Shown here piece by piece: positions 7,305 through 14,451 of a stretch of 23,522 nucleotides of DNA. A program made the translations under genes and the position numbers. Within the stretch, counting starts at the first letter, position 1; each line of letters opens with the position of its first letter. Under the pieces are notes generated by a model, which saw nothing but the letters and a program-made list of their open reading frames with translations, had not been told where the DNA came from and made no database searches. The DNA is from a virus: the IMG/VR virus record IMGVR_UViG_3300025137_003518, positions 1 to 23,522 of that record; one strand, given 5' to 3'.

Positions 7305-9013
7305 TAACATTTAAGAATCTACGTTGGAAGAACTTCTTATCAACTGGTAACAATTGGTCGGAAGTAAACTTCTTAGAAGCAAAGACTTCTCTTGTTGTTG
7401 GACAGAATGGTGCAGGTAAGTCTACTTTGTTAGATGCATTATCTTTTGCATTGTTTGGTAAGGCTCATCGTAACATTTCTAAGGCACAGTTAGTCAATAG
7501 TATAAACAAAAAGTCAACAATTGTAGAAGTACAGTTCTCAGTACTTGGATCAGACTTTAAAATCAAACGAGGTATCAAACCTAACTTATTTGAGATTTGG
7601 CGTGGTGAGACTATGTTAAACCAAGACTCTCATGCCAAAGAGTACCAGAAGATTCTCGAGCAAAACATCTTGAAGCTTAATCATAAAAGCTTCCATCAGA
7701 TTGTTGTGCTAGGCTCTTCCTCCTTCATTCCCTTCATGCAGCTGTCCGCACAGCATAGACGTGATGTTATCGAGGATCTTCTGGACATCAATGTATTCTC
7801 AAAGATGAATGGTATTCTTAAAGAAAAGACTTCATCTCTTAAAGAACAAATAAAAGATGCAGATCATAAAACAGAAGTTAATAAGACAAAGATAGATGCT
7901 CAAAAGAAATACATACGCGATATTAAAGCCATTAACGAAGAACAAAAAGAAGAGAAACTCAAACTTATCGAAGAACACAGAGATGAGATCAAGACTCTTA
8001 ATGAATCTAATGGATCCTTATCCACCTTCGTGGAAGAGAATTTATCTACAGCGTCAGATACTAAACAAGATGCGTCAGAAAAGATTAACGAGCTACAGCA
8101 GTTCAGAGCAAAGTTCAATGCAGATATCAAAAAGCTTGTTAAAGAAGTCCAGTTCTTTGAATCCAACGATACCTGTCCTACTTGCACCCAGCCCATTACA
8201 GAGGAAACGAAAGAGTCCCATATCCTGGATGGAAAAGCAAAAGCACAGGAACTCAATACCGCACTTGAAACTGCTGAGGCTTCTTTGGCAAGACGAAATG
8301 AAGTATTGGCATCCGCTGAACAACAGCTGGTAGAGTGTAGAGAAGCTCAAAGTAATATACATGGAAATAATCAATCTATTAGTAACTTTCAGGCATCTAT
8401 TGATCGTACTCAGACAGAAATAAATAATATTGGCAAAGGCGCAGATGTGGAATCTGCTGATAAAGATTTACAAGCTTTGGTTAATGTAGGAGATGATCTA
8501 GTAGAATATAGATTGACTCTCAATGAACAATATAATTATAATACTGTGATAAGCCAGATGCTAAAGGATACTGGAATTAAAACTAAAATAGTTAAACAGT
8601 ATCTTCCGGTTATAAATAAGTTAGTCAATAAGTATCTACAGATACTAGATTTCTTCGTCTCTTTCAATCTGGATGAGGCTTTCCAAGAAACAATCAGATC
8701 ACGTTTCCGTGATAACTTTACTTACGATTCATTTTCGGAAGGAGAGAAACAACGTATTGACTTAGCATTACTATTCACATGGCGGCAGATAGCTAAGATG
8801 AAGAATAGTGTTGCTACTAATCTATTGATATTGGATGAGACCTTTGACAGCTCATTAGATGTTGATGGTGTTGACAATCTTATGAAAATCATATACAGTC
8901 TAGGAGATGATACTAATGTCTTTGTTATCTCTCATAAGGGTGAGATGGTAGATGGTAAGTTTGCTAACAAGATAGAAGTAGTGAAAGAGAAAAACTTTAG
9001 TAGGATTAAATAA
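7301..9013 (+). CDS. gp46: gp46, recombination ATPase subunit (SbcC/Rad50-like)
   Basis: gp46 is the SMC-like ATPase that partners gp47. Walker A GQNGAGKS is at 34-41, the ABC signature FSEGEKQR at 478-485, and Walker B LLILDE at 508-513. Between them lies a long coiled coil (about 165-430) with a zinc hook CPTC at 292-295, where two molecules join through a shared zinc. At 570 aa it is near the T4 length (560). The start overlaps the end of gp47 (ATGA) and the stop touches the ATG of gp45 (TAATG). The coiled coil generates several shadow frames on both strands, which are not genes. Confidence 0.97.
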   Translation: MITFKNLRWKNFLSTGNNWSEVNFLEAKTSLVVGQNGAGKSTLLDALSFALFGKAHRNISKAQLVNSINKKSTIVEVQFSVLGSDFKIKRGIKPNLFEIWRGETMLNQDSHAKEYQKILEQNILKLNHKSFHQIVVLGSSSFIPFMQLSAQHRRDVIEDLLDINVFSKMNGILKEKTSSLKEQIKDADHKTEVNKTKIDAQKKYIRDIKAINEEQKEEKLKLIEEHRDEIKTLNESNGSLSTFVEENLSTASDTKQDASEKINELQQFRAKFNADIKKLVKEVQFFESNDTCPTCTQPITEETKESHILDGKAKAQELNTALETAEASLARRNEVLASAEQQLVECREAQSNIHGNNQSISNFQASIDRTQTEINNIGKGADVESADKDLQALVNVGDDLVEYRLTLNEQYNYNTVISQMLKDTGIKTKIVKQYLPVINKLVNKYLQILDFFVSFNLDEAFQETIRSRFRDNFTYDSFSEGEKQRIDLALLFTWRQIAKMKNSVATNLLILDETFDSSLDVDGVDNLMKIIYSLGDDTNVFVISHKGEMVDGKFANKIEVVKEKNFSRIK

Positions 9014-9693
9014 TGGAACTGTCGAACTATACTATGAATGCATTGAAGAACTATGCTACTATCAATAGTAATGTTGTTATCCATCAAGGTAACAGTATTA
9101 TGACAATGGCAGAAGCAAAGAATGTTCTTAGCATGACAACCATACCAGAAACATTTCCACAAATGTTTGGTATATATGATCTACAAGAGATGCTGAATGT
9201 ACTCAGTCTTGTAGATAGTCCTCGGCTTAGGTTCGAGGAAAACTATGTATTGATTGGAGATAGCACTGGGAGAGTGGAGATTAAATACTTCTTCTCAGAT
9301 CCAGAGATGTTAACCTCTCCAACCAAACCTATAGATATGCCTAATCCTGATGTAGTATTTACATTAGATCAGGGTACTCTTAACAATCTTAAACGAGCTG
9401 CCGCTGCATTAGGACATAATGAAGTTTCTATTACATCTGTGGATAATGTTATAAGATTGTCTATATTAGATACAGAAAACTCTACATCAAATATATATTC
9501 CATAGATGTAGATGGAGATTGTTCATTATCGGATTGTAACTTTATTATTAATATTAGTAATCTGAAAATGATTCCTGGAGATTATAAAGTAGAGATATCT
9601 ACTAAACTGATCTCACAATTCACCAATACTAGCGATGAGATGGACTTACAGTATTGGGTTGCATTAGAAAAGTCCTCAACTTTTAAGGAGTAA
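9013..9693 (+). CDS. gp45: gp45, sliding clamp
   Basis: gp45 is the trimeric DNA clamp that holds polymerase gp43 on the template and, when bound by gp55, activates late transcription. The 226-aa length equals the family (T4, 228). Matches to T4 include the opening LSNYTMNALKNYATINS, IYDLQEMLNVLSLV near residue 54, the TSPTKPIDMP linker, and FIINISNLKMIPGDYKVEIS near the end. It starts one base into the stop of gp46. A six-base gap follows before the next small gene. Expression is with gp46 from the gp55 promoter; no separate promoter was seen. Confidence 0.95.
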   Translation: MELSNYTMNALKNYATINSNVVIHQGNSIMTMAEAKNVLSMTTIPETFPQMFGIYDLQEMLNVLSLVDSPRLRFEENYVLIGDSTGRVEIKYFFSDPEMLTSPTKPIDMPNPDVVFTLDQGTLNNLKRAAAALGHNEVSITSVDNVIRLSILDTENSTSNIYSIDVDGDCSLSDCNFIINISNLKMIPGDYKVEISTKLISQFTNTSDEMDLQYWVALEKSSTFKE

Positions 9694-9699
9694 GAATAA

Positions 9700-9930
9700 A
9701 TGGCAGAAGAAAAACAGGAAGGTATTTCGTATCCCCCTGAGCAGGATCATGGACAGATCTACGACCTTTCTAATCGAGTGTCACGTAGTGTTGTAGCTGT
9801 AGTAGATGCACTTACACAGCGAGGAGCATTCAAAGGTGAAGAACTATCTACAATTGGTGGCTTGAGAGATCAAGCATTACAAATGATTCAGATATGTGAA
9901 AATTACGAACAGGAAAAAGCATCACAGTAA
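9700..9930 (+). CDS. Hypothetical protein, 76 aa, between clamp and loader genes
   Basis: I do not recognise this small acidic protein. The centre (IYDLSNRVSRSVVAVVDALT, residues 21-40) and the end (GLRDQALQMIQICENYEQEK) look like two amphipathic helices, which suggests a small helical bundle or adaptor. It has no membrane segment. It sits six bases after gp45 with AAGGAG in the gp45 stop region (TTTTAAGGAGTAAG) as ribosome site, and just before the gp44 promoter. A link with clamp or clamp loader is suggested only by place. Confidence 0.8.
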   Translation: MAEEKQEGISYPPEQDHGQIYDLSNRVSRSVVAVVDALTQRGAFKGEELSTIGGLRDQALQMIQICENYEQEKASQ

Positions 9931-9959
9931 TTGACTTATAATCCATTTGAGTGTATAGT
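9931..9959 (+). promoter_or_regulatory. Sigma70-type promoter before gp44
   Basis: TTGACT begins on the first base after the stop codon of the 76-aa gene. With a 17-base spacer it meets TATAGT (9954-9959). A perfect TATAAT at 9959-9964 overlaps this but would need a 22-base spacer. It would give gp44, gp62 and regA their own start, separate from gp45. Confidence 0.7.
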
Positions 9960-9981
9960 ATAATTTTGTTATGAGGATAAT

Positions 9982-10920
9982 ATGTCAAAAGATTTTCTGT
10001 GGGTCGAGAAGTATCGACCAGCTTCTATAGCTGACTGTACATTACCAAGTCAGCTCAAACAAACATTCCAAGCTATTGTAGATGGTGGAGACATACCTAA
10101 TATGTTATTCACTGGTACAGCTGGTCTTGGAAAGACAACAGTTGCCAAAGCAATATGTAATCAATTAGGATTAGATTATATACTGATTAACGGATCAGAA
10201 GAAGGCAACATAGATACACTGCGAGGTAAGATTAAGCAATTTGCCTCTAGTGTATCCCTGCAGGGTGGGTACAAAGTAGTTATCCTTGATGAGGCTGACT
10301 ATCTCAACCCCCAGTCTACACAACCTGCCCTGCGGGGGTTCATAGAAGAATTTGCAAACAATTGTAGATTTATTCTAACTTGTAACTTCAAGAATCGTAT
10401 CATTGAACCGTTACATTCTCGTTGTAGTCTTTATGAGTTTAACACTTCTAAGAAAGATATGGCTGAGTTGGCTGCTAACTTTCATAAGAGGTTCATAGAG
10501 ATCCTTGAGAAAGAATCAGTACAATATGATGTTAAGGCTGCGGCTGTTATGATTATGAAGTATGCACCTGACTGGCGTAGAGTATTGAACGAAGGACAGC
10601 GCAACGCTATTAGTGGTATGGCCATTGATGGTAGTTCTACTGGTACTAGTTCAAACTCTATTGATAGTCTTATATCATGTCTAAGAAACAAAGACTTCAA
10701 AGGAATGAGAAAGTGGGTAGTAGATAATCTAGATATGGATACTACTGCCATCTTCCGTGGAGTCTATGATTCTATGAATGCTAATGTGGAATCAAAGTCA
10801 ATCCCTCAGTTGGTTCTCACATTAGCAGACTATCAATACAAAGACGCTTTTGTTGCTGATCATGAACTGAATGTAGTTGCATGTATGACAGAAGTTATGG
10901 CGCAGGTACAATTCAAATGA
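9982..10920 (+). CDS. gp44: gp44, clamp loader ATPase subunit
   Basis: gp44 is the AAA+ motor of the gp44/gp62 clamp loader, which opens the gp45 ring and closes it on primer-template DNA. It opens with FLWVEKYRPASIADC, typical of RFC-type loaders. Walker A GTAGLGKT is at 45-52, Walker B VVILDEAD at 99-106, sensor-1 TCNFKNRI at 133-140, and the arginine-finger motif SRC at 146-148. At 312 aa it equals T4 gp44 (319). GAGG stands five bases before the ATG. The stop overlaps the ATG of gp62 (ATGA), which should help to keep the 4:1 subunit ratio as in T4. Confidence 0.96.
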   Translation: MSKDFLWVEKYRPASIADCTLPSQLKQTFQAIVDGGDIPNMLFTGTAGLGKTTVAKAICNQLGLDYILINGSEEGNIDTLRGKIKQFASSVSLQGGYKVVILDEADYLNPQSTQPALRGFIEEFANNCRFILTCNFKNRIIEPLHSRCSLYEFNTSKKDMAELAANFHKRFIEILEKESVQYDVKAAAVMIMKYAPDWRRVLNEGQRNAISGMAIDGSSTGTSSNSIDSLISCLRNKDFKGMRKWVVDNLDMDTTAIFRGVYDSMNANVESKSIPQLVLTLADYQYKDAFVADHELNVVACMTEVMAQVQFK

Positions 10921-11294
10921 GTCCATTTGAGTTTGTATCATCTATAAACTTTACCAAGAAGGATATCATGATAGATGATCTGGTAGAGAAACAATATGCA
11001 CCATTTATGATTAATAGATCGTTGAGCTACTTTCAAGATACGGTTTGTTTAGCTAATGTCATGAATCAATATCATCATCTTGATCACAAACTCCAATATC
11101 ACTTTCTTATAAATATTATACGGAAACGTAAAAGATTTTCAAAATGGATTAAACCTGACTTGGATAGTGATACTGAAGTTGTGAAACAATACTATGGTTA
11201 CAGTAACGAAAAAGCAAAACAAGTGCTTGCACTTCTATCACCTGAGCAAATTGCAATAATAAGAAAAAAGGTGAGTAAAGGTGGAAGAAAATAA
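10917..11294 (+). CDS. gp62: gp62, clamp loader small subunit (short form)
   Basis: gp62 is the non-ATPase subunit that completes the clamp loader. Identification rests on position directly after gp44 and before regA, and on the opening SPFEFVSSINFTKKDIM and the central basic stretch NIIRKRKRFSKWIK (about 62-75). At 125 aa it is clearly shorter than T4 gp62 (187 aa), so the C-terminal region is reduced; marine relatives are also short, as I recall. ATG at 10917 is chosen because it overlaps the gp44 stop. An open frame upstream to 10881 lies inside gp44 and has no ribosome site. It overlaps regA by 14 bases. Confidence 0.88.
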   Translation: MSPFEFVSSINFTKKDIMIDDLVEKQYAPFMINRSLSYFQDTVCLANVMNQYHHLDHKLQYHFLINIIRKRKRFSKWIKPDLDSDTEVVKQYYGYSNEKAKQVLALLSPEQIAIIRKKVSKGGRK

Positions 11295-11688
11295 TATAGT
11301 ACAATGGCACCCTTCTGATATGTTAGAAGTAGTGCTAGGCGAACCAGATGACTTTCTAAAGGTTCGAGAAACTCTTACACGTATTGGTGTAGCCTCCCGT
11401 AAAGATAAAAAGTTATTTCAATCTTGTCATATACTTCATAAGCAAGGAAGATACTTTATAGTACACTTCAAAGAACTGTTTATGTTAGATGGTAAGAAAG
11501 CTAACTTGGAACACAATGATGTTCAAAGACGAAATACTATTGCTACATTACTAAGCGATTGGGGATTAGTTGATATGAATGAACATGCGGATCTAGAATG
11601 TGCTCCTCTTCGTCAGATAAAAATTATACCTTTTAAGGATAAAACAAATTGGGAGTTGTGTCCCAAATATAATATTGGAAATAAGTGA
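11281..11688 (+). CDS. regA: RegA translational repressor
   Basis: RegA binds the start regions of many early phage mRNAs, including its own, and blocks ribosome binding. The match with T4 is strong: EPDDFLKVRETLTRIGVASR, KDKKLFQSCHIL, GRYFIVHFKELF, LLSDWGLVDM and the end LCPKYNIGNK. GTG at 11281 with an AAGGTGAG site gives 135 aa. However, the T4 N-terminus aligns with ATG at 11320 (MLEVVLGEPDDFLKV), which would give 122 aa, the T4 length, but lacks a visible ribosome site. The 13 extra residues are thus uncertain. Self-regulation through the start region would be expected from the T4 case. Confidence 0.94.
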   Translation: MEENNIVQWHPSDMLEVVLGEPDDFLKVRETLTRIGVASRKDKKLFQSCHILHKQGRYFIVHFKELFMLDGKKANLEHNDVQRRNTIATLLSDWGLVDMNEHADLECAPLRQIKIIPFKDKTNWELCPKYNIGNK

Positions 11689-12268
11689 TTTGGCCACAGA
11701 TAATGAAATTGACTTAGAAGTCCCTGCTATAGTTACTCCCATTTTAGTTGATGGTAGCGAAAAAATATCCAAAGCCTATGCTCGAGATGCAAGGCCACCT
11801 CATTTATTGGATCCACTTGTTGATAATCGAGTACAAGTTAAATTTACTTTGATAAAAGAAATAGATTTTACCTCAGAAGAAAAATGCAAAAGAGTTATGG
11901 GAGATCTAAAAAAACTATATTTAGATGATTTTGGAAAAATAAAAATCCCACATTTTGTATTTAAAACACTTAATGAAAAAACTATTCAAATCAAATGTGA
12001 GTATATAAAAGGAAGATATCCTCGTCTAAATGAAATGAACATAGTTAGAGATTATGCTTTGCTTAGAATTAACGATAAAGAAAATCCATATACTTTGGCT
12101 GATTACCATCCAAACAATTATATTGTAGAACAAGTTCCTCCCCATAACATTTATTGTATTGATTTAGATTGTTACACAAAGGCAGATATGGCCAGGAGAG
12201 AGGAGCTATGGCAGGCGGCGGTAGGTCCACAAGAGAGGTATAATAAACATTACAGCTTTCTTAAATAA
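11675..12268 (+). CDS. Hypothetical protein after regA, about 197 aa
   Basis: I do not recognise this soluble protein. The core (VQVKFTLIKEIDFTSEEKCK, FGKIKIPHFVFKTL, TIQIKCEYIKGRYPRLNE) has alternating strands and helices. The C-terminus is helical and ends in NKHYSFLK. There is no ATG near the start. TTG at 11675 lies inside regA. TTG at 11690, two bases after the regA stop with GGAA nine bases before it, is also good and would shorten the protein by five residues. The stop codon abuts a 12-bp inverted repeat. Its codon use is more AT-rich than that of the neighbours by eye. Confidence 0.78.
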   Translation: MEISDLATDNEIDLEVPAIVTPILVDGSEKISKAYARDARPPHLLDPLVDNRVQVKFTLIKEIDFTSEEKCKRVMGDLKKLYLDDFGKIKIPHFVFKTLNEKTIQIKCEYIKGRYPRLNEMNIVRDYALLRINDKENPYTLADYHPNNYIVEQVPPHNIYCIDLDCYTKADMARREELWQAAVGPQERYNKHYSFLK

Positions 12269-12305
12269 ATATCTTTTACATGTTGACTTCTAAGTAAAAG
12301 ATATT
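12268..12305. repeat. Perfect 12-bp inverted repeat around the hsp20 -35 box
   Basis: AATATCTTTTAC (12268-12279) and GTAAAAGATATT (12294-12305) are perfect reverse complements with 14 bases between them. The -35 box TTGACT (12283-12288) stands in the loop, and the right arm runs up to the -10 region. It may be an operator for a dimeric regulator, or a weak RNA hairpin at the end of the upstream transcript. It has no T-run on the plus strand, so it is not a standard terminator. Confidence 0.85.
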
Positions 12306-12310
12306 ATATA
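12283..12310 (+). promoter_or_regulatory. Sigma70-type promoter for the hsp20 operon
   Basis: TTGACT (12283-12288) is followed by an AT-rich -10 region. TATATA at 12305-12310 gives a 16-base spacer and at 12307-12312 an 18-base spacer. About 60 bases of leader then lead to an AAGGAG site. The overlap with the inverted repeat suggests regulation at this promoter. Confidence 0.65.
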
Positions 12311-12372
12311 TAGTATAGTGATGCAGAATAATCTGGTCACACTCAATCTTGCTTGATCAAAAGGAGATAACA

Positions 12373-12843
12373 ATGACAGGCTTAACAACACTATTCCCCC
12401 GTTCATCTTTTGTGGGTTTCGATCATCTATTCAATGAACTAGAGTTCACTGCAAAACATGCTCAAGACCACTATCCCCCACACAATATTATTAAAGCTAG
12501 TGAATCAGAGTATCTGATTGAACTTGCTATTGCTGGGTTTACAAAGGATGAGATATCTGTAGAAGTTAAAGATAGAACTTTGACTGTAACAGGGGAACAC
12601 GTATCTAAAGGTAGAGAGTTTATCCATCGTGGCATTTCGACAAAGAAATTTAAACGAACCTTTAGGCTGTCCGAACATGTAAATGTAAACGGAGCAGATA
12701 TTCAAGATGGTATACTTGCAATAGAACTGAAGTACATCATCCCAGAAGAAATGCGTCCTCGTAAAATTTCAATTGGAAAAAACGAGGGTCAAAATGACGC
12801 AACACATAATAACAGCAAGCAACTACTTACTGAATCCCATTAG
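12373..12843 (+). CDS. hsp20: Small heat-shock protein (Hsp20, IbpA-like)
   Basis: This is an ATP-independent holdase chaperone of the alpha-crystallin family, which binds unfolding proteins. It has 156 aa. The N-terminus RSSFVGFDHLF resembles E. coli IbpA. The alpha-crystallin domain runs from YPPHNI (34-39) through LAIAGFTKDEISVEV and TLTVTGEH to DGILAIELKYIIPEE (112-126). The C-terminal I-x-I anchor is ISI (132-134) after PRK. ATG at 12373 is chosen because AAGGAG stands six bases before it; an upstream TTG is ignored. Hsp20 is a common auxiliary gene in marine T4-like phages, usually near gp43, and may aid virion protein folding. It overlaps the next gene by 50 bases. Confidence 0.95.
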   Translation: MTGLTTLFPRSSFVGFDHLFNELEFTAKHAQDHYPPHNIIKASESEYLIELAIAGFTKDEISVEVKDRTLTVTGEHVSKGREFIHRGISTKKFKRTFRLSEHVNVNGADIQDGILAIELKYIIPEEMRPRKISIGKNEGQNDATHNNSKQLLTESH

Positions 12844-13087
12844 TGAGTTTCTATGTACATTAAGTACTTTACCTAACAATATAGCTAATTCGTATAGACG
12901 GTCTAAGTCGGCTAGAAGTACAATGAAGGAGCTGTGTTCATTAACAGACGCAGAACTAAATGACATTGGGATTACACGTGGCGATATTCGGTACATCGCA
13001 TATCATCCTGCGGAACAAGATAACCATCGTCATGCAGGAGAGCAAGCTAACTATCCTTCAAATAATAATTTAAAAGGATGGGTTTGA
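12794..13087 (+). CDS. DUF1127 family small protein
   Basis: This is a 97-aa protein with a DUF1127 (YjiS-like) domain at about 35-70. It has a basic segment YRRSKSARSTMKELCSLTD followed by AELNDIGITRGDIRYIA, the hallmark D-I-G-x-x-R-x-x-I pattern. In alphaproteobacteria, proteins of this family bind RNA or tune phosphate and carbon metabolism and stress responses; whether the phage protein does so is inferred. ATG at 12794 follows GAGGG and lies inside the end of hsp20, so the two are translated together. A short arginine/lysine-rich N-terminus and a histidine-rich tail (DNHRHAGEQ) flank the domain. Its presence suggests capture from an alphaproteobacterial host. Confidence 0.85.
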   Translation: MTQHIITASNYLLNPISEFLCTLSTLPNNIANSYRRSKSARSTMKELCSLTDAELNDIGITRGDIRYIAYHPAEQDNHRHAGEQANYPSNNNLKGWV

Positions 13088-13263
13088 TGACAACCGCAGT
13101 GCTTACATCTTTCTTTTCGCCTTTGTCTGGTTTGTGGTCGCAAGTAGATCGGTATACGCAGATAGCTGGATACTCGAGAGCGGCAGCGGAGCTCGCAAGG
13201 GCTGGTTACCAAGAGGAGAGCAAAAGATGTATGATGGAGTTACGAAAGTTGCTTAATAAATAA
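13087..13263 (+). CDS. Hypothetical small protein, 58 aa, DUF1127 operon
   Basis: I have no firm name for this protein. After a hydrophobic start (TTAVLTSFFSPLSGLW) it has a helical part IAGYSRAAAELARAGYQEES with spaced alanines and arginines, and a basic end RKLLNK. The first 16 residues could be a weak membrane anchor. The ATG overlaps the stop of the DUF1127 gene (TGATGA), with AAAGGATGGG as ribosome site. A longer frame from ATG 13078 would add three residues. Its coupling to the DUF1127 gene suggests a shared role. A hairpin follows directly. Confidence 0.7.
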   Translation: MTTAVLTSFFSPLSGLWSQVDRYTQIAGYSRAAAELARAGYQEESKRCMMELRKLLNK

Positions 13264-13267
13264 GAAA

Positions 13268-13289
13268 AAGAGAGCCTTAGGGCTCTCTT
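13268..13289. terminator. Hairpin ending the hsp20 operon, weak terminator
   Basis: A 9-bp stem (AAGAGAGCC / GGCTCTCTT) with loop TTAG starts five bases after the stop codon. On the plus strand only two T follow, so termination would be partial and the membrane/redox genes could be read through. On the minus strand the hairpin is followed by a run of five T, but no minus-strand gene ends here. Confidence 0.65.
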
Positions 13290-13318
13290 CACACAACACA
13301 CAATAAAGTGAGAAGACA

Positions 13319-13720
13319 ATGAATGTATTAAATAAGATTCCAGATTTTTGTATGAGCCATTGGTTAATAAGAATACCTTTGGCTATTGTATTTTTACAAC
13401 AAGGCTTTAGTAAATTACCAGTAACAATAGAAGGTGCAGAAAGTTTTGATTTACCTTATATTGTTTGGTGGTTTGCAGCATACGGTGAGATCGGTGCTGG
13501 TATAGGCTTACTTGTAGGTGGAGCCATCATATGGCACAAGCTAAAAGAAATAAATGATATTATAACTCGATTCAGTGGTATCACAATTTGTAGTATCATG
13601 ACAGGAGTTATATGGGTCGGTCAACCCGAAAGCTTCTGGGATGTTATTTTATATGATAACCTCCATGTATTTTTATGGGTGGGAGGATTGTTCTTTGCAC
13701 TTAGAGGAAACCGGACATGA
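13319..13720 (+). CDS. DoxX-like inner-membrane protein
   Basis: This 133-aa membrane protein has about four hydrophobic segments (near 16-34, 46-70, 86-102 and 108-128). The pattern LIRIPLAIVFLQQGFSKLP and then AYGEIGAGIGLLVGG is that of DoxX/DoxD-type proteins: arginine in the first helix, a helix ending in QGxxKL, and a glutamate at the start of helix 2. Family members are linked to quinone or thiosulfate metabolism and redox balance; the exact role here is unknown. GTGAGAAG precedes the ATG. The stop overlaps the next ATG (ATGA). It opens the block that ends with pseudoazurin. No clear promoter was seen before it. Confidence 0.65.
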   Translation: MNVLNKIPDFCMSHWLIRIPLAIVFLQQGFSKLPVTIEGAESFDLPYIVWWFAAYGEIGAGIGLLVGGAIIWHKLKEINDIITRFSGITICSIMTGVIWVGQPESFWDVILYDNLHVFLWVGGLFFALRGNRT

Positions 13721-14046
13721 AGAATAGTATAAAAGCATTTCCTCCTCTGGCACTATGGATTGTAGCTAAAGAAGGATGGAAAAGTATAATGACGATTGAG
13801 CATTCCCCATTACGTAACCTGCCACCCCAACTTGCTTTAATGGTATTCTTAATACTATCAGTGATGTGGAGTGGTATCTTTGCTGCTCTCATAAGCAATC
13901 CCTACATATTTGGCTGGACAGCTGGAGGACATATTTTAGTCGTTTGCGGAATTTTTATCACTGCAATAGTTCATGACCAAGCTGAGAAAGCTGGTAATGT
14001 TTCCCAAAACTATAACCTACGCGGCGCTGGCGGCGAACACGAATAA
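13717..14046 (+). CDS. Hypothetical membrane protein, 109 aa
   Basis: I do not recognise this protein. It has two likely transmembrane helices, LALMVFLILSVMWSGIFAAL at about 39-58 and GGHILVVCGIFITAIV at about 70-85. An N-terminal amphipathic part holds several tryptophans, and the tail is polar (DQAEKAGNVSQNYNLRGAGG). The gene is coupled to the DoxX-like gene by an ATGA overlap, so the two products may form one membrane complex. That is inferred from place only. Its tail also runs in another frame as the start of a false, longer version of the following gene. Confidence 0.75.
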   Translation: MKNSIKAFPPLALWIVAKEGWKSIMTIEHSPLRNLPPQLALMVFLILSVMWSGIFAALISNPYIFGWTAGGHILVVCGIFITAIVHDQAEKAGNVSQNYNLRGAGGEHE

Positions 14047-14068
14047 CACACAACACAAGGAGAAAGAT

Positions 14069-14299
14069 ATGTCAAATCCATATCAAATTAGATACGACGT
14101 TTTAGCAATGTCAAAAGAAATATTAGATAAACAGTATGATATGCAATTACAAATGGCTCATAAAGCAATGGAAATGTATAAAGAAAACTCTGAACAAGCA
14201 TTAGAAGCATATCAGAAATATATTCCAAAATCAATTACACCTGAAGAAATAAAAGCTCAAGCTGATAAGTTATATGAGTTTGTATCGGAAAAGAAATGA
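14069..14299 (+). CDS. Hypothetical helical protein, 76 aa
   Basis: This is a small soluble protein made of amphipathic helices, with no name. It opens with SNPYQIRYDVLAMSKEILDK, then runs through KQYDMQLQMAHKAMEMYKEN, which is rich in methionine and lysine, and ends with KSITPEEIKAQADKLYEFVS. ATG at 14069 is chosen because AAGGAG stands six bases before it; an in-frame ATG at 13973 lies inside the previous gene and has no such site. It is shaped like a small adaptor. The stop overlaps the next ATG. Confidence 0.8.
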   Translation: MSNPYQIRYDVLAMSKEILDKQYDMQLQMAHKAMEMYKENSEQALEAYQKYIPKSITPEEIKAQADKLYEFVSEKK

Positions 14300-14451
14300 G
14301 TGAACAGTATTGTACTACTAGAGGACTAGGCTGGGCATTTTTAGTTTGTGCTTTCTTTATATTTGGTGTACCATTATTATTAGTGGACAATGCCAAGTAT
14401 TGTAAACAAGCAATCTTAGTACCATGTTATCCATGGGTGGAGGCAGAATAA
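14296..14451 (+). CDS. Small single-pass membrane protein, 51 aa
   Basis: This 51-aa frame runs from ATG 14296, which overlaps the stop of the previous gene (ATGA), to TAA at 14449-14451, which directly precedes the next ATG. It begins SEQYCTTRG, then has a hydrophobic helix LGWAFLVCAFFIFGVPLLLV (11-30), then a short tail with three prolines and cysteines near CKQAILVPCYPW. There is no known family. The exact fit between two coupled genes supports it as real although it is short. Confidence 0.72.
   Translation: MSEQYCTTRGLGWAFLVCAFFIFGVPLLLVDNAKYCKQAILVPCYPWVEAE

Noticed and set aside
8611-8618. Exact TATAAATA inside gp46 (and another at 11108-11115 inside gp62)
   Set aside because: In AT-rich DNA a few chance matches to this 8-mer are expected in 23 kb. 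These lie inside early genes far from any late-gene start, so I do not call them late promoters.
12340-12358. MotA-like box (TTGCTTGA) before hsp20
   Set aside because: There is no -10 element at the distance required for a middle promoter, and no MotA gene was seen in the window.
13973-14068. Longer version of the 76-aa gene starting at ATG 13973
   Set aside because: The extension lies within the previous membrane-protein gene and has no ribosome site, while ATG 14069 has AAGGAG at ideal distance.
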